A stretch of 64,000 nucleotides of DNA, taken from contig OX375873.1 in assembly GCA_947359465.1 (NCBI GenBank), positions 139,187,916-139,251,915 of the forward strand, in the 5' to 3' direction. Position numbers and translations under genes: made by a program. The stretch is from Metellina segmentata (taxonomy: Eukaryota; Arthropoda; Arachnida; Araneae; Tetragnathidae). Of this stretch, positions 54,846-64,000 are shown one piece after another. The notes under the pieces are model-generated. The model was not told where the DNA came from. It searched no databases and worked only from the letters and a program-made list of their open reading frames with translations. Every line of letters starts with the position of its first letter. The stretch's first letter is position 1.

Positions 54846-55042
54846 AGCTTTTGCAAATGATTAGTAGTACAAATTGGCAATAGTAGTACTTTTGATTACG
54901 TAAACATATTATCACACTTTATCTTCAAACATTAATAAATTCATTTACATAGATTTTGACTGACTTATAAATCAGGCAATTGAGTAAACTAAAGCAGGAT
55001 GCCCTTGGTTTACAAAATGAAGAAAATAATCAATGCACTCAC

Positions 55043-55114
55043 CTTTACTAGATCAAAAACCAAAGAAGCTATGAACATGTTATCTAGTTTCATATCATCA
55101 TTCTCAAGGATATC
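55043..55114 (-). CDS. receptor guanylyl cyclase, kinase-homology domain exon (DILEND region)
   Basis: A 72-base minus-strand exon, exactly 24 codons in phase 0 at both ends. The acceptor is 'attctaccgtttcag' and the donor 'gtgagt'. The peptide starts DILENDDMKLDNMFIASLVF and ends DLVK, equivalent to the 'SLQDIL.N..IKLD..F..S...D...GM.YLH' stretch of receptor guanylyl cyclases. It joins in frame to the exon at 34271-34436 (GMIFLHES...). The exon is too short to stand out by length, but its position, phase and motif fit together. The upstream exon was not found between 55115 and 64000. Confidence 0.87.
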
Positions 55115-55194
55115 CTGAAACGGTAGAATTTTTATGAAAAATTGGAAATATACTAGTCGCTCACATTACACATTTAAGGGAACACTGGAAGAAA

Positions 55195-55201
55195 TATCTA
55201 T

Positions 55202-55232
<31 letters not shown>

Positions 55233-55235
55233 TAT

Positions 55236-55296
<61 letters not shown>

Positions 55297-55310
55297 CATA
55301 TACATAATTT
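55195..55310. repeat. (TA)n / TATC-rich microsatellite
   Basis: TATCTA units grade into a long TA run interrupted by two TTACAT segments. Confidence 0.9.
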
Positions 55311-55319
55311 TTGTTGTGA

Positions 55320-55735
55320 AATGATACCTAAAAATTTAACCCTCTAATACAAATATCACCAGAGACCAGTCCCTTAATCACCCCACTTCCCTTTTAATCT
55401 TTCGTCTTTTTTGTCCTATAGGCCATATATCATGCCATCCCCTTTCACCTTTGACCTCCCAATATGACTGACCTCCCACGACCATTTTTCCTCTCAAATC
55501 GCATGTAAGATAAAATTACCTCTTCACTTAACACCCGACCTCTACCAATGAAATTTCTTGCTACATTCCTTGTCAAATAATCTTTATTTTAGTTTTTATC
55601 CCACTGGGGAATTCATTTTGAACTATACACTTTTTTCCATGAGCCCCTTGGAATAGAAAAGTTCAGAACCGTACAGTGCTCCGGCCCCTCAACAGCCTTC
55701 ACGCCAGTTATGATATTACCAGTTCGTTATTGAAT
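55320..55735. other. non-coding stretch, no gene recognised
   Basis: Pyrimidine-rich on the plus strand (many cctc and accc segments). No frame or element assigned. Confidence 0.4.
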
Positions 55736-55739
55736 AAAG

Positions 55740-56216
55740 ACCTTTGCACGTTGTTCCTAGTAAATTGAAGACTGACGCCTACATGAACATTTTGGACAAT
55801 CAGGTTCTTCCAAAACTTTGGCAATTTTATGGAGTGGTCGAATATTACTTCCAGGACGATAACGCTCCATGTCATGTCACAGCCTCCGTCAAGCAGTGGT
55901 ATCAAGATATGTATATAAAACGTCTTCACTGGCCCGCTCAGTCCCAACCTAAAACCCATAAAACATTTGTGGGACGAGTTAGAGCTACGCTTATGGACCA
56001 GGGAACCGCGTCCGAAACCTACGGCTGATCTGGCGTTATTCTTGCACCAGGAATGGACACAAATACCCATAACTGTGTATCAAAACCTTGTTGAAAGTAT
56101 GCCCATAAGGTTTGCTAGTGTAATTGCAGCACGCGGGGGACCATCCCCTATAAAAGTATATATTCTTTCCCCTATACCATCAAATCTTGCTGTACGGTCC
56201 ATTATTGTAGGTTAGT
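55740..56216 (+). pseudogene. Tc1-like transposase remnant and 3' end
   Basis: 5'-truncated copy of the family at 47927-48479, in the opposite orientation. It has LKTDAYMNILDNQVLPKLWQ, then FQDDNAPCH (second Asp). The third-residue region is shifted in frame, and WDELELRLWTREPRPKPT follows from 55967. It runs to the inverted-repeat end 'ggtccattattgtaggttagt'. The left end is missing. Confidence 0.82.
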
Positions 56217-56223
56217 ATATATA

Positions 56224-57409
56224 CACTATGTAGCCAAAAGTCACCGGACACCCCTTCACTTCAAGTAAATGATCCCAGTATGACGTCAGTACACGTCACC
56301 GCCGCTATATAAGTGAAGGCAGAAATGCCGAAGCATCAAACGAGTGTTTGTGTCCAGAGGAGCCACCGGAAAGAGTTGAATGCATTCAAATGGGGCATGA
56401 TTGTGGATGCCCATAAATTTGGACATTCAGTCAGAGAGATTTCTCTGCAGTTAATGTAGTCCACAGTAAACGATGTCATGGAAATACTGAACCGAATTAT
56501 CGCTCTGGTAGGCCCAAAACACTAACTGATTGAGACCAGAGAACCCTGAAGCGTGTTTTGCGAAACAACCGGCACACGTCAGAGGTTGCAGAGGACTTCC
56601 GTCTCAGCTCAGGTACACAGGCTAGTGAAATGTCTGTCTGCCGAGAGGAGGTAGCACTGGGTTTTCACAGTCGTGCTGCCGGCCAGAAAGCCACTAATCA
56701 CAAGCACACATGCCCGGAGGCGTTTGCAATGGTGCAAATAGCACCGTTATTGGATTTAGGACCAGTGGAAGAATGTCATGCGGAGTGATGAATCACGATA
56801 CCTGATCTGCAACTCTGCTGGCCTTTATGGACCTGGCGAATGCCTGTTGAACGGTATTTACAGGAGTGTATTGTGTCAACTGTGAAATTTGGTGGCGGTA
56901 GTGTCATGGTTTGGGGCTGTTTGGGCTTGGCCCAACGCTTTAGTCGACGGGTCGATGACTTCTGGTGTGTACGAAGAAATTTTAGACAATAACATGCTTC
57001 CAATACCATGGCAACAGTTTGGAACAGGTCCTTTTCTGTATCAGCACGATAATGCTCCTGTTCATATAACAGGCGTCATTGCTTCGTGGTTTGACAATAA
57101 TCAGGTGGAAGTGTTTGCCTGACCGGCTCAAAGCCCTCACTTGAACCCTATAGAACATCTTTGGGATGAGTTGGAGCGTCGGTTGCGTGCCAGACCCACT
57201 CGACCAAAAACCAAACATGAACTGTTCACCGTGCTACAGGAGGAATGGACCACAATTCCGCCAACAGTTTACCAGAACTTAGTGGATAGTCTACCCCGAA
57301 GGGTAAACGCTGTAATTAAAGCAAAAGGAGGCCCGACAGCCTACTAGTTATACGTCTGGTGCCTTTCGAACCAACAGTACCGGGTGTCCAATGACTTTTG
57401 GCTACAGTG
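56224..57409 (+). mobile_element. Tc1-like element of another family, complete ends, decayed
   Basis: 1,186 bases with inverted ends CACTATGTAGCCAAAAGTCA and, inverted at the right, tgacttttggctacagtg, both flanked by TA (56222-56223, 57410-57411). It inserted at the TA-rich edge of the preceding Tc1 remnant, so two different families abut. Confidence 0.92.
56330..57347 (+). pseudogene. Tc1-like transposase, disrupted
   Basis: It starts at about 56330, but a TAG follows within 46 codons and further stops and frame changes occur. Recognisable pieces are MRSDESRYL (first Asp) near 56772, [11 protein letters not shown] near 56889, LYQHDNAPVH (second Asp) near 57037, and SPHLNPIEHLWDELERRL (third residue, E) from 57132, just after an in-frame TGA. 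The catalytic residues survive as codons, but the frame is broken at least four times, so no functional enzyme is expected. Confidence 0.85.
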
Positions 57410-57411
57410 TA

Positions 57412-57990
57412 CGTATGCAATAAAACAATTTATCCAATTCATTTGAATTCAATATGGGGTAGAAATGAAGTAATTCTATTTCATTCGCACACGCATATTC
57501 TATTACTTTTTTCTTCAAAAACTACCTTATTTAAAATGAATTAACAGTTCAGTAACTGTTGAATGTTACAATATCAGTTGATGGACTGGAAAGAAATCTA
57601 AGAACTGAACGTCTAAAATAAGGTAATGTCACTGAAGTAAATGTTATATACGTTTCATTATTTGCTTCACATTCAGTCCATACATTTCAAAAGATTGTGT
57701 ATATTCTCAAGTAATTGAAAAATCAAAATATAACAGCAATAAATTTAACAAATTCCTTCATCGAGTATATATATATATTTATGTTTTATTTGACAACCAC
57801 AGTTGAAAAGTGTTGATTACACGATATTTGACTTCTTCCAATAATTATTAACGATATTTATTTTGTTAATTTGAAAAGCATATTATTTTGAAACGATATT
57901 AATAAAAAATAATAATTTTTTGTAATCATGACTTTTAAATATGTTGTTCATTTTTGATAAAGCTTGAATGATTTCTTCCTTTTCTTTAAA
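57412..57990. other. non-coding stretch, no gene recognised
   Basis: Strongly AT-rich, with a short TATATA run near 57768-57780. Confidence 0.5.
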
Positions 57991-57999
57991 AGATTATGT

Positions 58000-59720
58000 C
58001 TGATTTCTTTTGTTGGAAAAAGTCTGAAATTGATTTTGTCTTTTTCTTCTCAAGAGAAGAAAGTGCATTGTTTGAACTCTGTCTTAGCTGACCAGCATCA
58101 TCTAAGACTTTTGACACCCTTCAATCAATGCCTGAGCAAGTGCTGCTTCCTTAAAATCTTTATTTTTTATCGCCTTCTTGAGTCTGTCATTGACTTCCTT
58201 TAACAATTTTGAAGCACTGTCCAACGCCTCATCCTCTTTGTTACACATAACTTGGTAAGTTTTCGTACTTCTTCGATTACCTTTCTTTTATTTGGCAGCT
58301 GCTTTACAATTTTTTTCTCTTCTTCCAGACTTTCTTTTTCTTTCCTGTCCTTCTCTAATTTTTCTCGAGCCTTCCGTTTTATATCTCCTAAACAGGCATT
58401 TTAGGCTTTATATGCAACCTTCCCATATCCATTAGTTTTGATGTGATCGGCACCAAATAAGGTTGACTGTCAAAATTTGTCAAGCTACTTTCGAACATCA
58501 TCAATGCATTGAGTATGCGTTCTGACATTGATTCTGTCTCCTGTCAAAGCTCTTCCTTAGGATGAAAAGCACGTCCAATGTCATCACTACCATGAGAATG
58601 TGATAGAGCAGCCTTCACTAGCTTTGGCACAACTGGGTATTTAGGATCTACACCACTAATGTTTCGCAGTCTAAAGAACTGGTTTCAGTGAACATCAATA
58701 GACTTCATTCTAGATTATTCTTCCTCAAATTATCTTTGGACGAATTTCCACTCATCCAGTAGCATGTCTGTTGGGACTTTCCATGACATCGCTCTTGCAA
58801 CTTCTAATACTTGTCGTACACTCTCACCATTGAGTCTCTCAAGGAGAAGCAAGATATGATAAACGTTTAAGGAGATATGAACTGAAGGAGGACTTCTTCA
58901 AAAGATATCTACCCTTAGAAAAAAGAAAATTCTTTCCTTCTCTTTCACATTATGTTGCGCCTTAGAAATTTGATCTTCAATCACAACATCATCCAAAGGC
59001 AAGTTTATGAGGACACATATCTTCCATTTCATAAATCTTCAAATCTCGAATGATATTCTCTTTGTAGATCCTACCCAAAACTGTTCTTACCAACAATTGA
59101 AGTTGCGAATGAAGGTTATGTATTAAGGGCTCCTTTTTCCGAAGAAATTCGGTTACACGATTAAATATACTTGCACTTGATACGACAAATATCACCTCAG
59201 CCTTCAGTTTCTCTTCTAAGTAAATGAACAATTTTCATATAGCCTGGTCTTTGTATCATGTTTGGCTACTTCATTGGAATGTAGTCAAGGAAATACTTTC
59301 GCACTGCAATCCACTGTTCAAGCTGGCTGTAGGCGTAGCTACCTGTTTGAACAATGCTTGATGAATTAACGAGTGAGCAAATTTCAAGTCTTCTTGAATT
59401 TGCTTGTATATTGACCAACGCTTAGGCCACTGATTAAAAAATCTGTGAAAAAAAAACTAGTTCAGACACATCTTCCCCAAGCTCTTTTAGACCTTTAAGA
59501 AAAGCATTATGAATTGTGTGAATATTACATGTCCCAATGCTAATTAGTTCGTTTTTTCCAGTAGAAAGTAATAGATTAGCTAAACTTTTTTTAAACTGAC
59601 TTGTTGACATTAAACACATCTGAGTCAATCAAAAACAGTTGAGGAAGGGTTAACTCACTCAGTGCTTGCAAAATCTTGTCACATAAAATATCTGTCGTTC
59701 CGGATCCTATATATAAAAGT
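58000..59720 (-). pseudogene. decayed transposase-like gene, probably hAT-related
   Basis: The minus-strand frame fragments read in order: ELISIGTCNIHTIHNAFLKG (about 59570-59510), then WPKRWSIYKQ near 59420 and SYAYSQLEQW near 59320. A central block lies at 59231-58989. It continues with DPKYPVVPKLVKAALSHSHG near 58655-58595 and a coiled-coil-like, Lys/Glu-rich C-terminus to about 58000 (e.g. LLKEVNDRLKKAIKNKDFKE near 58200). 'GSCGLHxIHNAF' followed by a late 'ALSxSHGxADVERGF' block is typical of a group of hAT-like transposases in arthropods. Many stops and shifts are present. I found no terminal inverted repeats. Superfamily assignment is tentative. Confidence 0.55.
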
Positions 59721-61000
59721 CTTTAAGTGTTCGCAATTGATTTTACCTTGTCGATTTGACTATTATCTCACACCGGTTAATAATTCACTCTTCCACACCA
59801 AGTTCCGTAACAAGTAAAGATTTCAAGGGCCTCGAGTTTGAAAAACAATTCCAAGGACTTTTCAAAGACCGTGGGTAACCCTGACTCAGGTCATCATCAC
59901 TGGGGGCAAATGAAAATACCGAAATAAATTGCTATAAATTAAAAAAATCTCATATTTTTTCCTTTTTTTCACGAAAAAAAATACATGAGCACAAAAAATT
60001 CCAATTTTTCAAATTTAATTAAAATTTGCCTTTTTTTGGAGGAAAAAATGAATTTTTAACTGCGCACTAGAAATTGTTCTTGTCCCAGTAGATTTTAAGA
60101 ACTTCCTGAAATAGTGAACAAAAACTGTGACTTAATGTTATAAAAGTAGCAAAAAGTGACAAAGAACAAATATATGACGTGTTATTAGCTCTGCAAGTAG
60201 AAGCATGTCTGAAACTCTTAAATCCGCAACTAATTATTTTAACTATATTGTCTACACTATTGGAATATTTCTCTCTCGGTGCAGTGGAAGTTTGGGCAGC
60301 ATTTATTAATTATTGCCATCATTGTGTGTCAAAATAGTTATTGTACAGTGATTGGGGTGATCTCTTGTAGGTATTTTATTATTTCTTGTGATGACTTCAC
60401 ATTTTGTATTGCGTAATATTTTAGTATTTTCACGTACGCTGTAGGAGAGAGTGGTGTACCTAAGGTGCAATCATATTTAGGAACAGTCGCTGTAAAACGT
60501 AGGAAAGGGAATTTCGTTTAAACAGGTTGGTAACAGTCGAGTAAGATGCTGTCGGTTACACATGTTGTTTGAAGGTGACCATTTCAACAGGTAAGTCGTG
60601 TAGTTTGCATTTTTATATTTTTGCTATATTTTTTGAGGTTACAGCCGATTTAACAGACCAGCCCCCACGAACACAACGGTCTTTGGATTAAATTTACAAC
60701 TGCTACCGCGGTTCCTATAGTTAGGTTGAGCGATATGGGTTATGAATGCCTAAAGCAAACGAGTAAAATATGGAATTAAACATTATCTTTACACCACCTT
60801 TAAGGGTTCTGTCTATTGAACTGAAAAAATGTAATTAAAAAGTAAAATTTATTTGGCATTGCAGTTTTGAAAGATCATAAAATGTGTTCATTGCGCGAAC
60901 TTAATTTGCGAATTTACTCTCTCTATGACATTTTAGAAGATTCAATTACAATTTTTTTCAAACAGTGATACTTAGCGATCCGAACAAATGATTATAACGT
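59721..61000. other. non-coding stretch with a SINE fragment
   Basis: AT-rich. 60641-60705 (agccgatttaacagaccagc, cgaacacaacggtctttgg) is a SINE body fragment on the minus strand. No gene recognised. Confidence 0.45.
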
Positions 61001-61120
61001 ATTGGGTTGGTGTAAAAGCTCATTCCGTTGTTTTGACAAAAATTCGAAAAATTATTTTATTGACTAAAAATTACATTGAATTAATGTAGTACATGCCGTT
61101 CTGTCGATGCCCTTTCGCTA
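61001..61120 (+). mobile_element. mariner terminal fragment
   Basis: 'attgggttggtgtaaaagctcattccgttgtttt' resembles the 'TTAGGTTGGTGCAAAAGTAATTGCGG' type of mariner terminal repeat (known family). The opposite end and any transposase are absent. Confidence 0.5.
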
Positions 61121-61319
61121 TCCCTCCGATAGCTGCGTCACACCGCGCTCCCTACACAATACATATCATCTTTTGCGTCTACGAAGCATTCTTGTCTTTT
61201 CGGAATTTTTTTTAATTTCTAGCAGCAGCACTTGATACAAATCATTCACTGGTGTACAAGTACACTACACCACTAATACAGGAGAAAAACTGTTACAAGG
61301 AACATAACAATAAAGCCAA

Positions 61320-61990
61320 CATAGGTAAGACACAGATCAAGAACCGTCCGACAGCTTGAAGGTCCTGCATCTTCTCCCTTGCGTGCCAATACCTCCTGTA
61401 CACGTCATTACCAGAGAGTACAGGGCAGTTCATTAGATGATCAATGCCGCGCTAGCACCACACACTACACAGTTTGAGCTACACAGTTTAGCCAAACAGT
61501 CGTGACCAGTTTCCAATCGAAACCCTGATACTGCCTGGCATCTCGGAAAATTGGGGATCTTATGAAGCGTGACTTCCAAGTCGTATTTTCGATTAGTCTC
61601 GACTGTTCAGATTTGAAATTAATTTTCGTAGGATATTTTATGATTCTTGTCATACTTGAGAAAGGGATTGAGCTCTTTGGAGATTGAATAATTATTGTTC
61701 CCTCCTTCCCCAGAAAGTCAGCCCTCTCGTTGCCAATAATACCACAGTGAGAAGTGATCCACTAAAGCACAATGACCTATAGTTTGGTTTTCAAAATATT
61801 CAGGTTCATAATGCAGTCTCTAACTCTTGAAGAATCCACGCATATAAGATCGGTAACCGCTTGAATTTCAGCCTTTGAGTCGGACAAAATCACTGCATTG
61901 ACAAAAACTTCTGTTCTCAGCGGCAGATGCTTTTTGTCAATGCAATGCTTAACAAAACTAAAAAAACACAATCCGATAACGCAATTTTTT
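61320..61990 (-). pseudogene. LINE RNase H and C-terminal remnant
   Basis: On the minus strand: VILSDSKAEIQAV near 61890, SHCGIIGNERADFL near 61740 (RNase H active-site His region, compare 'WIPSHCGI.GNE.AD'), QSRLIENTTWKSRF near 61600, and a tail equivalent to the 'C..C...dt..H...C' end of LINE ORF2 near 61420-61460. Stops and shifts interrupt it. It is a different LINE lineage from the one at 41387-47455. Confidence 0.65.
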
Positions 61991-62075
61991 CCACCAAGTA
62001 CTCGCTGCAATTCCTTCTTTCAAACATCGATACTTCACACTTGTGAAGTACAATAGATAACACTTCAGTTTTTCA
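61975..62075. repeat. dispersed repeat shared with 4110-4215
   Basis: 'gcaatttt(t)ccaccaagtactcgctgcaattccttctttcaaac' here and 'gcaattttccccacaagtactcgctgaaatttcttctttcaaac' near 4130. The element is unknown. Confidence 0.5.
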
Positions 62076-62520
62076 ATACAACGCCATCTAGCGCCAAAAA
62101 TGGGAATAACTTTTGCATCCACTCAATGGCAGCCAGAGTAAGAACACCTCTCGACACAACTCGGAAAAATTTCTTAGCAGACATTATTGAATGGATTATC
62201 AGCAATGAAAATAGCGAGCATGAGGAAAAAAATTGTTTTTATGTAAATTTCTGCATTAAGAAAAATATAAAAAGATTCACTTGACAAACGTGAGCAGTAC
62301 GCGCATTGTTCCGAGTCTATTGATTATCTATTCGTTATTCCTTACGTAATGTTCCCGCAAACCTATATCCTGAACAAAACAGGAAAGATCGATAGTTATT
62401 GGAAATGGGTGTTTTGAATAAAGGTTGAAAGCAAAACGAGTTAAAGGTCCAGTCATTTTCAGGGAAGACTGCCGAGCAAATGACATTCGAAAAATCGAAG
62501 TCTATTGTTTCCGAAAATGT
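62076..62520. other. non-coding stretch, no gene recognised
   Basis: Includes 'cgccatctagcgcc' near 62092. Short frames on both strands carry no known motif. Confidence 0.4.
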
Positions 62521-62526
62521 GTAAGG

Positions 62527-62812
62527 GTCGCGATGGCCCAGCTGGTAGAATTGCGGAATAGCAATCGGTGTGTTAGGAATTTGAAAATCGATCCAACCAA
62601 TGACCGACGTGTACGTGTGTGGTGACACGTTAAATCTGTCGCGATCTCAAATCTCTTCAAATTGGCGTGTTGTGGAAGTTTTTAGAGTGAAGTGTGTGTT
62701 GACCCCATCCTCTACCCGTGGATGTTGTCCCCAGATATTTCCTTTCGGATTTCAGACTTCGCCAAGAGCCTCTTTCCTAGCTCCATTGTAACTTAAATTC
62801 AACTACCTACAA
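62527..62812 (+). mobile_element. tRNA-derived SINE, head type 2, near full length
   Basis: Head 'gtcgcgatggcccagctggtagaattgcgg' (A-box-like 'ggcccagctggtag'), altered B box, body 'gtgacacgttaaatctgtcg', 'aaattggcgtgttgtggaag', 'tggatgttgtccccagata', tail 'agctccattgtaacttaaat' and 'caactacctac'. Confidence 0.75.
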
Positions 62813-63027
62813 CAAATATTTCAGTAAAAAGTACATTCATCTAAATGCAAAGCCAAAAAATTTGCCACAAATGGCGAAAAACAGGGTGGTTTTAAATTTC
62901 GTGGCCAAACTTTAAAGCGTGTTGCCAAAAGAGTGCATCGAAATAAACCTTATCAAAGAATGTGGTTCCGCAAGAGTGGTGTCAAGGTGCTAGAAGGTGC
63001 CTTTAGGCGCATTTCTAAGGCGTTTTT

Positions 63028-63265
63028 AATTAACCTCGCGCAAGAGCAATGCAATGAGAGTTCCGGTATCAAACCCGAAGGGAAAAAAGATCTGAGGACA
63101 AAGCCACCACGTCATTTTGAACCACGGTGAGATGACGAGGTCACACTTGAGCTTTCACCACATTCTTCAAACTTCCTCACATCACGCGAACGCGAGGACA
63201 TTTGAGGCCAAACAGATTTAACGCGCACAGGCCCCCTTTGATGCACGATGGTTTTCGAACTGTCT
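63028..63265 (-). mobile_element. tRNA-derived SINE, head missing
   Basis: Tail 'aattaacctcgcgcaagagcaatgcaatg', 'cgaagggaaaaaagatctga', 'gtcattttgaaccacggtga', 'gatgacgaggtcacacttga', 'gaggacatttgaggccaaac', 'gatttaacgcgcacaggccc' on the minus strand. Confidence 0.75.
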
Positions 63266-64000
63266 CACTTGTTGTATAACACGAATTCGGAGATCACTGA
63301 CATGCATTTCACATAGCTGGCGGTGCAGAACGTTTTGCGATCGGGAATTTGCCTATTTGGAAAGCGCTCACGATACTATCTCTTGAGCAGCTCTTCCTTT
63401 TGCAGTCACTCCATCTTCTGTCATCTTGGAATTAGTGTAATTAGCCATTACGCGAGGCGTCGCGACTGATGAAGTTTAAAAAAAAAACGTTTTGCAATCG
63501 CGCCTACCCTTTAGAACCTCCGCACACCACTAGCTGAACCAATTTCGCTGTCAAAGAATGTTTAATGTGATGCACTCTTACACTCTTTCAAATCGTTACA
63601 GGGAAATTCAATACCTGTGAGTAATGTAATGAAATGGACTAAGACCTTGACCTATCCACATGGCTTCGACGAGATATCTAGTTCATAGAGATCTGACCAA
63701 TTTTACTTATGACCAGATACTAAGACAATCACCATGAGGTTAATGATTAAGACTTCTTTAACTCGAAACGTGAGCCTACATAATGTATATTGAAATATGC
63801 ATCACAATTACTTATTTACAAATAGGACTAAAATCTGTGTTATTAAACCACTGTTAGTTCTGTCACTTTTATTTAGCCACAGTAGGGGAAAAGGGGGCTC
63901 GTGTTGACAATTTTTATAAATTTGGCAAAAAAGTATACTAAATATCATTTTTGACACATCAACTATTTTTTTTACAATAATCTACTCTTACTTTTATTTT
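63266..64000. other. non-coding stretch with a minisatellite-related segment
   Basis: 63655-63740 ('ccacatggcttcgacgagatatc', 'catagagatctgaccaattttac') belongs to the same repeat group as 22155-22470 and 27820-28095. An A run lies near 63479-63487. No gene recognised. Confidence 0.5.

Noticed and set aside
1..64000. CRISPR arrays, bacterial operons, riboswitches or phage genes
   Set aside because: Repeats lack CRISPR-like spacing with unique spacers, and the gene structure (split exons, Pol III SINEs, LINEs, Tc1/hAT elements) is eukaryotic.

Overview
This is a eukaryotic, visibly AT-rich window dominated by transposable elements. It contains three exons of one recognisable host gene and no operons, ribosome binding sites, rRNA or true tRNA genes. 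Many microsatellites, tRNA-derived SINEs, Tc1/mariner, hAT and Helitron-like elements, together with a receptor guanylyl cyclase gene with very long introns, suggest an arthropod genome. An arachnid such as a spider is my best guess, but this is inference and not proven by the sequence.

Host gene: three minus-strand exons (55043-55114, 34271-34436, 29123-29272) join in compatible phases with GT/AG borders. They encode a continuous piece of the kinase-homology domain of a membrane receptor guanylyl cyclase. The introns between them are 20,606 and 4,998 bases. The rest of the gene (ligand-binding, transmembrane and cyclase domains) was not found and probably lies outside the window on both sides.

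Layout: 1-9800 holds SINEs, a tandem pair of Helitron-like elements (5595-6680), an ATCGAT-rich tandem repeat (about 3530-4010) and non-coding sequence. 10862-17824 is an LTR retrotransposon with about 3% divergent LTRs and a broken gag-pol. Its integrase lies upstream of reverse transcriptase, the order of the Gmr1-like branch of Ty3/gypsy elements. 19162-20842 is a Tc1-like element. 21600-28760 holds SINEs, minisatellites with a 41-43 base period, a LINE 3' fragment and a Helitron-like copy. Inside the guanylyl cyclase introns (29273-34270 and 34437-55042) lie Helitron-like copies, a three-level nest (SINE, then a pogo-like element, then a MITE), a long terminal-inverted-repeat element of about 5.2 kb interrupted by a hAT element, a complete 6.1 kb LINE with both ORFs open and a 13-base target duplication, an internally deleted Tc1 element, a second hAT element, and a Helitron-like copy. 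55700-64000 holds two adjoining Tc1 remnants, a decayed hAT-like gene, a LINE RNase H remnant and more SINEs.

The elements do not form a functional pathway; their nesting gives a relative insertion history. The youngest-looking insertion is the LINE at 41387-47455. The most unusual element by architecture is the LTR retrotransposon at 10862-17824.
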